NCBI GenBank assembly: GCA_015179125.1
Contig: WHVA01000179.1
Coordinates: 62,001-126,000, forward strand
DNA: 64,000 nt
From: Gautieria morchelliformis
Lineage: Eukaryota; Basidiomycota; Agaricomycetes; Gomphales; Gomphaceae
Reading direction: 5' to 3'
In this document: piece after piece, positions 44,030 through 55,630 of the stretch
Numbering within the stretch: position 1 is the stretch's first letter
Layout: each line of letters starts with the position of its first letter
Translations under genes and position numbers: made by a program
Notes under the pieces: model-generated
Told to the model about the DNA's origin: nothing
The model's database searches: none
The model's input: the letters and a program-made list of their open reading frames with translations, nothing else

Positions 44030-44690
44030 GAACCTGACACAGGCCTGACTCTGGAGAAGGACGAACTTGAATGGTTAGTTGCGAGAAAGGTGGTGGACCG
44101 TGACACCCGAATCGACACGACCACCCCTGTTTCCAAGAAGTCGGCAAAACCTTCAAGCTCGCAGGTGGTTTCGCGCCGCGTTCTGTTGCAAGTCAGGCGG
44201 CGATGGGTTTTTAGGGTAAGAAGTGCTGGAAGGGAGAGCCTGTTTGAAATGTTAAATATTGTATACCGTCCGATCTGTATCATTTCACATCTGTACTTTC
44301 ACTGTAGATCACTTCCGAGATTTTCTGTTCACCGGGTTAATTAATTGTGTCCTTCGTGATTTGGATAGACCAAGACAATCAGCCTCACATTACATCGAAA
44401 TCCTCGACGCAAATCGAAACAAGAAACAAAAAAGAAATCTGATCAATTATACTCCAGCATAGCATGGGATAAATCCACAATAGATTAAAACAATTGTCCA
44501 ATTGGATCGATGACCGTGCCCATCTTCCAAGCATACCGTATGTGTCGTGAGTAAACGAGACACAGCCCATAATCCACTGCCAGTACACACCTTTCTAACA
44601 ACCTGGTGAAGTGTCTGCCTCTGGAATCCCACTCTCGTATTCCACTCCGTCCCCAGTGGTATTCCCATACTTTTCTCGTGTGCCTTGCCG
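44030..44690. repeat. Segmental duplication shared with 23870-24700
   Basis: Direct copy with deletions; no gene recognised. Confidence 0.75.
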
Positions 44691-44719
44691 GTTTATCGGG
44701 TCTGCACGCCCCTTAGGGT

Positions 44720-44815
44720 CTTTTCTTTTTTCTTTTTTATTTATTTCTATTTTTTATTTATTTTATTTTATCTATTTTATTTTATTATTATTTTATTATA
44801 TTTTATCTATCAGTT
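44720..44815. repeat. T/A-rich low-complexity tract
   Basis: Nearly only T and A (TTTATT-type units); interrupts the segment after the duplication. Confidence 0.9.
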
Positions 44816-45920
44816 TATCCAACCCCAGGCTAAGCCTATGTTGGTGGCTACATGCATTGTACTAGAATTGGGTGGGCCTTCCCTCTCTCCCTAGGGCTCC
44901 CATCCCTCTGCGTCCTCGAGTAGGCAGGTGCACTGATAATGGGCCCCATGCCCCCGCCAGCCCAGCTCCTTGAGCTGTTTCCCACCCCCCTCTCTTGAGG
45001 CAAGTACCCCCATTCTCCTGTTAGCTGTTCGATTGTGTGGAGGGTCTAGCTTTGTAAGTGCTTGGCCACCGAAGCGGGCTGGCATGACGTGTGGGAGTGC
45101 CGCAGTTGAAGAGTAAAAATGTCTGTGGACTTCTTCCTGGTCTTGCTGTGACGAGTCAGTACACGTCGCTGTGCTAGCTGATGTTAAATGGTGGGTGTTG
45201 TTTTGGTGGTTTTATAGACAATGGTCTGGTGGTGTTGTTTGTCACTTTGTACTCTAGCGTTTCTGTCAAACTAGTTATTCCATGCTTTTAAGAGGGCAGT
45301 GGAGAAACATCACTGAATGTCTCTTTCAGTCTGCCAGTTGCTGGTACATAGCTCAGCAGCACTACCATGGAGCTCTTCATGCCCAGCAGCTCCTTTTGTA
45401 TTTTATTTTTTTAACTCCATTTGTATCCATTGAGACTGTCGCTCATGTCAGATAATACATTGCATGTAGCTACTGAGAGTCCGTTGGCTGAATATCTGAT
45501 CATGAGCCCTAGGGGGGAGGGGGGGTCCCATATCAGACTAACACCCCATGTAGATTATGCGCTGTAACTCACCAGTGATGCTTAAGTGTTCCTCTGGTCG
45601 AAGATGGAAATCTACAGGAGAGGGCTCAAGCAATTTCTTTTTTGTAGATAGGAATCCCCATGAATGAAGGCTGAAGGCAGTTTAGGTGCCAAGAGGATCA
45701 CACTCCCCAGGTTATGTGACGGCTTTGAAGGGGAAAGCTTCAGGCACATTACTACGTGGCCACACTAATCATCAACGGCTTTAAAAGCCACAAAACAGGA
45801 CTATCAGACCAGATGCTGGCTTGCCACTCCCAGACACCCGGACACCAATAGCTGGAAGTATCCCCCATGTCCTGATGGCTGCCTAACCTCGATGGAAGCG
45901 AATGAGGCACAGCCCATTAT
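44816..45920. other. No gene recognised
   Basis: About 45560-45640 resembles 50715-50795 (CTCACCAGTG...CTCTGGTCGAAGAT), a dispersed repeat. Confidence 0.45.
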
Positions 45921-46404
45921 TGTCAGGGGACACCCTGTTTTCCAGTTCCGACACCATGCCAAGTTCCGACTCCATTTCTGACTCAGCTTCCTGTTCCAAT
46001 TCCATCTCCGACTCCGCTTTTGGAAATGATTCCGCTTCTGGGAGAACTTCCACCAGTTCTGTTCGCTTTGCCAATTCCACTCCACTTTCCGACCTCCGCT
46101 CTCGGAACAGTGTTGGAAGTCAAGCAACTCATGTAATAGGTGGCATCAAGGGTCGATAAAGGGTCAGGGAGGTCATGGGGATGCAGGGTTTATGGCAGGT
46201 GCCAAGTGTTGTTCCTGGCTGCGGAGCGTAGTATAATACAGGCTCGCTGACATTGGGGATCCTTAGACTTTTCTCTTTGGATTTCCCCTTGTCAGGTGAG
46301 AATCCCCTTTCTTGTATACTCTGTTCATTTATACATAGTTCAGATTTCCCCTTGTCAGCTGTGTGGTAGTGTGACCTCCACAGCCAGCTAGGGTTGCCTT
46401 TACA
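45921..46404 (+). mobile_element. Solo LTR, gypsy-1 family
   Basis: 484 bp, TGTCAGGGG...CCTTTACA. Flanks ATTAT and GTTAT are a 5-bp duplication with one difference. Confidence 0.88.
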
Positions 46405-47032
46405 GTTATATCTTCAGTCTACGAGCTCAAGCCAGCATAGGTGGGACCATGTGAATGGGGTGAGTGAAGCTATGTCCATCGTGACTAAGCCCTCAATATG
46501 GTGGTCTTCAAGATGAGCAAAATTGGTTTGGTTGAACAGCCAATCGTATGGGTCAATTTACAGCTCTTCAATCCAACAGAGGTGGAGCCTGTGAATGCAT
46601 GGCACTCGCTGAGGCTAGCTATTGAGTGATGCAGACACATCAGTAACACTGTCGTCATCCACTAGCTTTTAGTGTTCCACCCTCCACCCATCAAGTCGTA
46701 CTGATCAAAGGAGGGGGGCTTCCAAATACTGCAAGATGTCGAGGCCATAGCCAGGAGCTGTATCATCTGCCTCTTCAAGGGGAGGCAGTGGCATGATGCC
46801 AGGATAGTCAGTAGCTTCGTACGAGACGAAATGATACCCAGACAGTACTTGAGGCATCTCAGGTTTGGGATAGCTGCATTGGTGTCCAGCACCCAGCTGC
46901 GCTCAAGAGGCATAATTTGTGACAAACACAAGGGCTGTGATGGCTAACAGGAATTTGGATGACAGCGCAGAAGTCCTCGGTGGACAAATAGTTGGTCTCT
47001 CAAGCCACATGGGGAGCAGGGTCAAATGCATG
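46405..47032. other. No gene recognised
   Basis: A minus frame at 46662-46931 has no known motif. Confidence 0.45.
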
Positions 47033-47735
47033 TGTTACGACCGTTCCGCTCAACCATCTCCGCCACCTCTGGAACACATCCGCAGCACCTCCGACTCTAT
47101 TCCGCAACCTCCGCAACCCACGACCTTGACCCTTGTTCTTCAGTACCCCTGGTCGACTCTACCCACCGGCCCCCATACTCGACCCTGAACACAGCAAGAT
47201 ACCATTTCTGTACTTCTGTTTGTTCCGATGCCTATTGTACTTACACACCTTTGTTCTTTGCCATTGTACTTACTCTACCCTGCACCCCTTTGTCATCCTC
47301 TTGTTCCGCATTAGTTACTTACCCCGTATGTCTATCCAATTCCTGCCCCCTCCGGAATTTGCTTAGTACTACACTATAACTTGTTGCTTCAGCTCTTTGT
47401 ATAAAAACCCCCACATGTATGCCTCCGTTTCTGCAATCAGATAATTGACTTTGATACATGAATCCCTTTGCACTATCTCCTGTTCTTAGCATAGCGAGTT
47501 TTGCAAGCTTGTCTCTCTCTCCGCTCTCGATCCTCTGTCTTCCGTCTCTTCCGCCTCTTCCAACTCTTGCCCTCTGACCTTCAACTCTCAGTACCCTCTC
47601 CCCGATTTCCACCTTCTCTGACATCCGGAAGTTAAATCCGAAATACTTAGGACAATAGTTCATCAGGGGCGCAACACATAAGTTGAAGCCGTTGTGCTTT
47701 CCAGTTCCAAACTCTGGGATTTCTGATATGTAACA
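47033..47735 (+). repeat. Gypsy-2 5' LTR
   Basis: 703 bp, TGTTAC...GTAACA. TATAAAAAC at ~47399 and the presumed RNA start at ~47435 lie near the 3' third. Confidence 0.8.
47435..47445 (+). promoter_or_regulatory. Gypsy-2 predicted RNA 5' end, complementary to PBS
   Basis: AATCAGATAAT, 36 nt past the TATA box, is the exact complement of 47738-47748. Confidence 0.65.
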
Positions 47736-47737
47736 GT

Positions 47738-47748
47738 ATTATCTGATT
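47738..47748 (+). promoter_or_regulatory. Gypsy-2 self-priming PBS
   Basis: ATTATCTGATT begins 2 nt after the LTR end (47735), the same spacing as in gypsy-1. Confidence 0.7.
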
Positions 47749-47769
47749 CCCACCCTGATAACTATCACT

Positions 47770-49602
47770 ATGCCTCCCCATACCACAGCTACTTCAGCTT
47801 GTGCAGGAGCTGTTGAAGCTCTTTCTTATTTTGGCAATCTTAGATCTGCAGCACCAAGACGTGTGGAACCCTCTAGCAGCTCTCGAGCCGATGATGAGCT
47901 TTCCAACGATCTTCTGCAACAATGCATCGAAGACGTTCCCGACGCGAATCCCAATGACAATCCTGACTATGACGGAAACTCGTCGAGCAGCAGCGGCGAA
48001 CAGACAGCAGCATCATTCCGATGCCCAGCACCAGCACCACCAGGACCTCCTCCCGGTGGCCCTCATGGTGGCCTCCCCGGAGGTCCTCCAGGCGGTCCCC
48101 CACCTCCGAATCCCGTCAACCCAGTTCCCCCCACTTCAGTCCCGGATCTTTCACAGGCTATCGCCATGCTGGCCGGCCAACTTCAGCATCCGGCCCAAGC
48201 TCCACGCCCCAAGACAAAAGTTCGTGAACCGGATCAGTTTGATGGTTCCGACCCCAAGAAGCTTCAGCCTTTTTTGGTTCAGCTTCAGCTCAACTTCAGC
48301 AATCATCCTGATGCCTTTCCTGATGATGAATGAAAGGTCAACTATGCCCTTTCCTACCTCTGAGGCACAGCTCTCGACTATTTTGAACCCGCCCTCATGG
48401 ACCCCTACGCCGTCGTCGACTGGGCAGACGATTACCACAACTTTGTTTCCGAACTCCGTAACAACTTCGGACCATTCGATATGGAAGCTGATGCGGAAAC
48501 TGAACTCAATAAGCTTTGTATGAAAGACACTCATAAGATAGCTAAATACATCGTCACTTTCCAGCAGCTCGCTCCTCGAGTCCAATGGGGAGAAGCCGCA
48601 CTCTGACGACAGTTCTACATGGGCTTGCCATCCCGGATCAAGGATGAAATTGCCTGCATCGGAAAACCCGCCACCCTAACCAACCTCCGCAACCTAGCCC
48701 AATCTATCGATGCACGCTATTGGGAAAGACATTCCAAAATCACTCGTGAAACTTCTGCCCAGAGCAAGCACGATAAGTCTTCTGACAAAAAGTCTGATAA
48801 AGACAGGAAGAAGACCAGTTCCGGAAACAACAACTCCGGGAACAACAACAACAACAACAGTTCCGGCTCCAACTCCAGTAACCGGAACACGACTCCCACA
48901 CCTCACAACTGTTGGGTGCATTTATGCTCCTGCACCAAAATCAAGCATAATATGTTCGATTTATTGCATGGTGTTTCAATCTCTTCTCATATTGTTCTTG
49001 TACCATGCATTCACTTCTCTGTTTATTTTCGAAATTTTCTAGTCACTCTCTACCTCTCCATTTCATTCTGTTATTTCTATTTTCACAGGCGGCTGCACCC
49101 AGCGGAGTTTGAAATGACTTCGACGCGCGAGCCCTTGGGCGCTAAAGGGCCGGGTGCACGTATATGCTCTCTGAGACAGAATAATACTCCTCTCCCAGTG
49201 ACAATAAATTCACTGAGAGAGGCGAGTAGTATCTTTCATATTTACATAGCATGTTGACTGAAAATCATGTAGTGTATTTGATTCTAGCTTTCTAAGAACT
49301 CTAACGAACCTTCCCTGCCATAACCCCGAGTTGCTAACAACAACAACCAGGCCTCTGGTTCCAACACCAACGCCCAGAAAAGCACTCCTGACCTTTCCGA
49401 CAAACTTGGGAAGGATGGAAAACTAACCCCCGCAGAACACCAGCATTGTATGGACAACAACCTTTGCCTCTTCTGTGGCAAAGGAGGTCACGTTGCCTGC
49501 GAATGCACTCGAGCTACCACTTCCGCTGCTAAGGCCAAGGGCCATGCAGCCAAGATGGAAGAGAAATCCAAAGCGACTCCCGCTACGGATGCAAAAAAAT
49601 AG
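47770..49602 (+). pseudogene. Gypsy-2 gag
   Basis: ATG 47770. Pro/Gly-rich N-terminus, capsid segment (FDGSDPKKLQPFLVQLQLNF, ALDYFEPALM), Asn/Ser-rich linker and zinc knuckle CLFCGKGGHVACEC after the small insertion. In-frame TGA at 48331, 48361 and 48604; in the last two the surrounding motif suggests Arg (CGA). TAG at 49600. Confidence 0.85.
48910..49335 (+). mobile_element. Short non-autonomous insertion in gag
   Basis: Starts TGTTGGGTGCATTTATGCTCC and is homologous for ~320 bp to 56882-57381 (minus orientation there). It splits the Asn-rich gag linker. The right edge is not exact. Contains an ATTCACTGAGAGAG motif able to fold back on itself in the other copy. Confidence 0.65.
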
Positions 49603-49639
49603 TCAGCAGTCCTCCGGCCTCCACACAAGCTGAGGGCTG

Positions 49640-50396
49640 TGTTGACCCCATTCGTGCGACTAACGAGGTTAAACTCAACGCATCTGCTCTTTCATCCTCC
49701 GACTCCCTCTCGATTCCACTCACCTCCGACAAAATTTCCACACCTCCATTTACAGCATTGATCGACTCTGGTTTGACTCATTGTTTCCTCGATTCTGACT
49801 TTGTTTTGAAGCATAAGCTTCCGACCCGCAACATTCTGACAATTCCACTCCCCCTTTTCGACGGTCACCCAACATGGCAATCTCTCAAGTCGTGGACCTG
49901 TCTATCCATTTCGCTACTGGGGACAACCATGAAGTTATGTTTTACGTTACTCCGCTAGATGCTAGCTGTACTAGGACACAATTGGCTCACCCGCTATAAT
50001 CCGTCAATTAACTGGGCATTGGGTCAGATACAGTTCTGTACCCCAGATCATCTTCCGTCTATTCCAATGTCATCTGCAAAGATGGCTAAAGCCTCTTCTG
50101 CAACTCCATTCATGGATTCAGTTCCGCACTCCAGTCCCACTTTAGCAACTCCGTCCCTCGAAGCTCCTCGAATTGTGCTGGTTTCCACCACCGCCTTCCA
50201 CATATTGCAACGGCAAGAAGATACGACTGTTTTTCAGCTTCACCTGTCTGATTCAGCTTCAGTCAAGGCTCGTTCCGCCTCGACTTCCACTCCAGTTGAT
50301 ATGAGCTTAGTTCCGGAAGAATATCACGACTTCCCGGACATGTTCAATAAGGCCAAAGCTGATAAACCTGCTGAACATCGACCCTACGAGTTGAAG
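49640..50396 (+). pseudogene. Gypsy-2 protease and RT N-terminus
   Basis: TALIDSGLTHCFLDSDFV is the aspartic protease site; the post-protease LGHNWLTRYNPSINW follows after a frameshift (~49870). EEYHDFPDMFNKAKADK then HRPYELKID leads into RT, cut at 50401 by the LTR insertion. Confidence 0.82.
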
Positions 50397-50401
50397 ATAG
50401 A

Positions 50402-51970
50402 TGTCAAGATTGGATTTTGGGCATTAATATCGCATGTTAGTGGTGAATGCCCGAATAGCGTGTGCGATCTAGCGAATCGCCCAGTGAATAGTACCGAAGA
50501 GGTAAGGGTTAAGAAGTAAGAGGGTTACTTGAAAAGAGTTCGTCCTGATCTACAGTCGAAGAAAAATAGCCTGTGACACTTGACGATGTAACATGCAAGG
50601 TGTCACGGAAAGGTTGTTTAAGCAGCAACAATCCTTTCGCCGGCAAAGGTGCTCCTTCAGAGCCCTTCACCAACAGCACCGATAATAGTATGAAGGCTAA
50701 GGTAATGAAGGTACAGTACAAAAACTCACCAGTGGTGCTTAAGTCCTCCTCTGGTCGAAGATATAAATCTATAGGGGAGGGCTTAAGACGATGGTCACAG
50801 TGAGGTCAAGTTTTGCGCAAGATAGACCTATGATAATTAAACTGGGGAATATACATGCAGATGTAGACTGCTTATATCGAATGCTCATATGGTGCTAGCG
50901 AATAGGAAAGAGGCCGTCTTGAGTCAGGGTTGGATAGGGGTGCGCAGTCAGGATACAAATAGATGAAACACATATACAATAGAATGAAAGAGGAGTGCGA
51001 ACATGAAACGACAGGGAGGAAAGAGGGTGAAGGTACCAAACATGCCTTGAGGCCTGCATACATGTTACCCTGCATGGACTCTTGGTCTGCTGGGTTGATC
51101 CCACACGATCTACAGGTAGGACATCCCGCGAATGTATTCCGGCCATAGGAACACCCAGAGGGGGTTGAGTCGAGAAGATGATGGGACCAGTGATGAACCA
51201 TCACTCCAGGTAAAGGATGTTGATTGTGTTTGATGGCGTGCCTGCTGGCGAATGATGCGAGTAGCAAATGGTCATTTGGAGAATGTGGCGAATAGCGAAT
51301 GGAGCGAAGAGTGAATGGAGCGAAGCCGAGCAAACATGGAAGAGTGGTGAAAGGGAAAACAGGGATAGCTGGGTACAAGAAATAAACGAGTCATGACAGC
51401 CTGCACCTCCTTGCAATTCATGATGGGACCAGTGAGGAATCATCAATCCAGGTAAAGGATGTCGATCATGTTTGATGGCATGGCTACTGGCGAATGATGC
51501 GAGTAGTGAATGGTCGTTTGGTGAATGCGGCGAATAGCGAATGGAGCAAAGTCGAGCAAACATGGAAGAGTGGTGAAAGGGAAAACAGGGATAGCTGGGT
51601 ACAAGAAATAAATGAGTCATGACAACTGTATAGTGAAAACTTCAGCGAAGCTCATTTGTCCTGCCCTGCAGTGATACGAGTCCCATTGAGTCCAACCTGC
51701 ACGGAGGCTGCAACTGACACTATCCGAATGTGTCCTGAGCATGTGGTGGGTCTGTCATGGAGTGGGAGTGTAACAGATGATGGGTTCTATGATGGATAAT
51801 GGCCCCAACACCTGGGGTCCTGGCAGGAATGATGTGAATAGTGAACACGAAAGCAATATGGTGACGAATATTTTGGCAAGATATTCTCTGATTCGGGAAG
51901 TTGTTTGCTGGTTCAGGAGGTCATTCGCTGTGTGTTGAGGGATGATTCGCAGAATAAATGAATCATGACA
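50402..51970 (-). mobile_element. Non-autonomous LTR-type insertion in gypsy-2 pol
   Basis: TG...CA element of 1569 bp with a perfect 5-bp duplication ATAGA (50397-50401, 51971-51975) between codons of the KID/LEEGA segment. No coding capacity. Inside, a ~230-bp unit ending in GAGTCATGACA is duplicated (~51180-51397 and ~51421-51628). Confidence 0.88.
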
Positions 51971-52924
51971 ATAGATTTGGAAGAAGGGGCATCTCCGCCC
52001 CTTGGACCAATCTACTCCCTTTCGCAAAGTGAACTCCAAACTCTCCGCGAGTTCGTCAATGAACATCTCAACATGGACTTCATCCACCCTTCGCTGTCTC
52101 CGCATGGCGCTCCGGTCCTTTTCGTCAAGAAGAAGGATGGATCTCTCCGCCTCTGCGTCGATTTCCGTGGACTTAACGCCCTCACTAAGAAGGACAAATA
52201 TCCACTTCCGTGCATTTCCGACCTCCTCGACAATCCCCACAGGGTGAAGATATACACCAAAATTGACCTCCGGCACACTTATCACCTTGTCCGCATCCGC
52301 AAAGGTGACAAGTGGAAAACCACCTTCCGCACTCGCTACGGTGCTTTTGAGTGGGTTGTCATGCCTTTTGGTCTAACCAATGCTCCCGCCGCTTTTCAGC
52401 GATTTATGAACGATGTATTTTCCGACCTCCTCAATGTATGCGTCTTAGTTTATATTGACGACATCCTCATCTATTCCGACTCACTGGAAGAACATCGGGA
52501 ACATGTCTGCGAAGTACTCTGCTGTCTCCGCAAACACCACCTCTATGCAAAAGCAGAGAAATGCGAATGGCATCGCAACACGGTTGAATACCTAGGCTAC
52601 ATCCTCTCTCCAACAGGGACAGGTCTTACCATGGCAGAGGACAAAGTCAAGGCAATTCAAGAATGGCCGGAACCCTGACGTGTTAAGGATGTGCAGTCTT
52701 TCCTTGGCTTCGCCAATTTTTACCGGCATTTCATTTATAACTTTTCTGACATTACTGTTCCGCTCACACGTCTCACCAGGAAGGGTGCTCCATGGAACTT
52801 CACTCTGGAATGCCGTTCGGGATTTGAAACCCTCAAGGCGGCCTTCACTACGGCTCCTATACTCATTTTCTGGATTCCAGTTGCTCAACTTGTACTCAAA
52901 CCTATGCTTCCGACTACGTGCTAG
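51971..52924 (+). pseudogene. Gypsy-2 reverse transcriptase
   Basis: [65 protein letters not shown] and active site [10 protein letters not shown] are all in one frame; TGA at 52676 (CGA expected), then [13 protein letters not shown]. Frameshift at ~52900. Confidence 0.92.
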
Positions 52925-53440
52925 CCGCGATTCTGTCCATCATTTCCCCTGACGACAGAGAAATTCATCCGATCGCTTTTCATTCCCACACCTTTTCCAC
53001 CCCGGAACTCAACTACGACGTCCATGATAAGGAACTACTTGCGATCTTCGAAGCCTTCAAAATCTGGCAGCACTACCTCAAAGGTCTGACTTATCCGATC
53101 GATGTTGTAACAGATCATAAAAACCTTGAGTATTTTGCGACCACTAAGATTTTGACTCACCATCAAGTCCGCTGGTCTGAATATCTCTCACAGTTCAATA
53201 TGGTGATCCGCTTCCGCCCCAGAAAGCTTGGAGCAAAACCCAACGCGCTCACTAGACATTGGGACATCTACCCAAAAGAGGGAAGTAGCGACTATGCCAG
53301 TGTTAATGCGCATAATTTCCGCCCAGTATTCTTGACTGAGCAGCTGGCATCATCCCTGTGTGCCACAGCATTGCAATTCCCGCTACTCCACGCCTCAATC
53401 ATCATGGACAGCGGTCTCTCCATTCCAACATCCGTTCCAC
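52900..53440 (+). pseudogene. Gypsy-2 RNase H
   Basis: [11 protein letters not shown] with the usual first catalytic Asp codon changed (TAT, Tyr), [31 protein letters not shown] and PNALTR. The Asp loss plus the frameshift rule out activity. Confidence 0.85.
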
Positions 53441-53499
53441 ACTCCGTTCCGACCCCAGCTCCACAACCCACCTCAATAACCCAACCAGTCCTGGATGGT

Positions 53500-54822
53500 C
53501 CCTCTATTCCAACCGATTCCTCCGCTACAAGTCCAGAATCTATGTTCCGGATATCAATGATCTATGACTTCGCGTACTTCAGCAAAGCCACGATCATCCG
53601 CTCTCAGGACACCAAGGCCAAAACAAGACTCTCGACATCATCCGACGTACCTATACTTGGCCACTCCTCTGCACGATGGTCCAAGACTACTGCAAGTCAT
53701 GCACCACCTGTACGCGCACCAAGCTTCAACGTCACAAACCCTACAGCCTCCTGAAGCAACTTCCGATCCCGGAACAACCCTGGAATTCAATATCCATGGA
53801 CTTCATCGAGAAACTTCCTAAGTCATCTGGTTATGGTACCATTCTAGTTATCGTTGACCGCCTCACCAAGCAGTCCATCTTTATTCCGACTTATGACACC
53901 ATCACGTCTGCCCAGCTCACACAGCTCTTTGTGCTCCATGTCTTTTCCAAGCATGGAATCCCCTCCCATGTCACTTCTGACATGAAAGTCCACTTCACTT
54001 CCGGTTACCATCCTGAAGGTCCCTTGCCAAACGGAACGTACTAATCAGACCCTTGAGCAGCACCTCCGCATCTATTGCAACTACCAACACAGCAACTGGT
54101 CCGACCTTCTTCCGCTAGCGGAATTCGCTTACAATAATGTGCCTTCGGCCACCACCGGAATTTCACCCTTTTACGCCAATAAGGGCTACCACCTGAATTT
54201 CACCATCCACCCAGAACGCGACCTCACCTCTGCCAGAGCCCAAGACTTCGTTGTGGAACTCAACGACCTTCACCAGCACCTCTGAGAGAACATTTCTGCT
54301 GCCCAAAAGAGATATCAAACTCCCGCTGATTGGAAAGGTCTTTGGCAACCGGCATTCGAGATAGGTGACAAAGTCGTTGTCAAAGCTGAAAACTTCCACA
54401 CCACTCGCCCCTTGAAGAAGCTCTCTGAAAAATACCTTGGTCCTAACGAGATCATCGCTAAGGCCAGCAGTCATTCTTTCACTCTCAGACTTCCTGACAA
54501 TATGTGCGCAGTACATCCAGTATTCCATGTGTATATGCTTGAACCTGCAGTTCCAAATACAATTCCAAATCAAGAACAACCTCCACCTCCCCAGTCATCA
54601 TCGATGGAGAGCTGGAATACGAGATTTTGGAAATTCTCAATTCCAAGCTCGACAAGCGATACCATTGTCAACTTCAGTACCTAGTCAAGTGGGCAGGCTA
54701 TGAAAACACTGACGAAGAGACTTCCTGGATTTCCGCCACGGAACTCAACCATGCCTCCGAACTCGTCTCAGATTTGCACAATGCATACTCTGCCAAGCCT
54801 GGACCACTTCTCGTGCACTAAG
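53500..54822 (+). pseudogene. Gypsy-2 integrase with chromodomain
   Basis: HHCC zinc finger (HPLSGHQ ... CKSCTTC) and first Asp (MDFIEKLPKS) are present. About 20 residues around the second catalytic Asp are missing between HVTSD and MKVHFTSGYHPEG. After a frameshift QTERTNQTLEQHL carries the Glu; TGA at ~54283 fits CGA. C-terminal chromodomain: LQYLVKWAGYENTDEETSW. Confidence 0.87.
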
Positions 54823-54948
54823 TCATTCCAACCATTCCACCTTCTACTCCGCTTTCCTTTCTTAAATCACAAGTTCAAATCCGATTATTAATTCTTCTAC
54901 TCTATTTCCGACAGTTCAAGAGAGTTATTCTACAAGTTCATTCAACCT

Positions 54949-55287
54949 TTAATCCTTGTCCATAGTGTTGTCCCCAAATCCTGCCCAGTTATCCACCTCC
55001 GGCTCCTCCGCATATCCGTTCCTCCCATAAGCCTCCTCGAACCTCACAATGTCCTGGACCTCACCCTCCGACACTTCCACCACCGCTTCCGAATCCTCCA
55101 TCTCCTGCATCCAACGCAACTCCACAACCACCTGATCCAAGTGATCCTCAAAGGCCCTGAGGCGATCTGCGACTGTGCTGCAGAAATTATGCCGCATGCG
55201 TAGCCCTTGCTCCCCTTGTTGGAGAAAACCTTGGAGTGACCGCGTGATATCCAGCAAGGGATTCGCGGTCCACTCCTGTCCCGTCAC
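54949..55287 (-). CDS. Antisense ORF downstream of gypsy-2 pol
   Basis: 112 codons, ATG start, no known domain, helical and acidic (QVVVELRWMQEMEDSEAVVE). It lies between the chromodomain and the missing 3' LTR, on the opposite strand. Could be an accessory ORF of the element or chance. Confidence 0.4.
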   Translation of the reverse strand: MTGQEWTANPLLDITRSLQGFLQQGEQGLRMRHNFCSTVADRLRAFEDHLDQVVVELRWMQEMEDSEAVVEVSEGEVQDIVRFEEAYGRNGYAEEPEVDNWAGFGDNTMDKD

Positions 55288-55630
55288 CCCATTTCCACTT
55301 GCCTCAGGCCCCCCTTGGACTCCCTTTTTTTTTTTTTTTTTTTTTTTTTTATATCCAATTTATCGTCTTTTGGGGCACGGCCCTATGTAAGATGCATGTA
55401 CATATCCCCGGTCTACATGTTTTCTATCCAGCCTTTCCTTCTCAATCTCCACTTGTGCTCGTCGGGCTGTGCCCTGAGCATCTCCGTGCCTCCGGTGGCG
55501 AGGTGTGCATGTTGTGCCTCTCTCTACTGCTCTACGTCTTTATCCCCCTCTTTACTTGCTTCCCTCTCCCGCTTGGCCTGGTTTAGGCCCTCTCATCGGT
55601 TCACCGGGTCCTTGATCGCTTGTCTTCCCC

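Larger units (their letters stand above)
47033..54948 (+). mobile_element. Gypsy-2: decayed Ty3/gypsy chromovirus
   Basis: 5' LTR, self-priming PBS, gag, protease, RT, RNase H, integrase and chromodomain are in order on the plus strand. Interrupted by a ~0.4-kb insert (48910-~49335) and a 1.57-kb LTR insert (50402-51970), and broken by several CGA-to-TGA stops and frameshifts. No 3' LTR is found before the LINE at 55324, so the 3' end is lost. Confidence 0.92.

Noticed and set aside
46662..46931. Possible transposase remnant on the minus strand
   Set aside because: No catalytic motif or terminal repeats could be found; not enough to name a family.
51755..52285. 176-codon minus ORF across the gypsy-2 RT start
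   Set aside because: It spans the boundary between the nested LTR element and pol, and the plus strand encodes a canonical RT.
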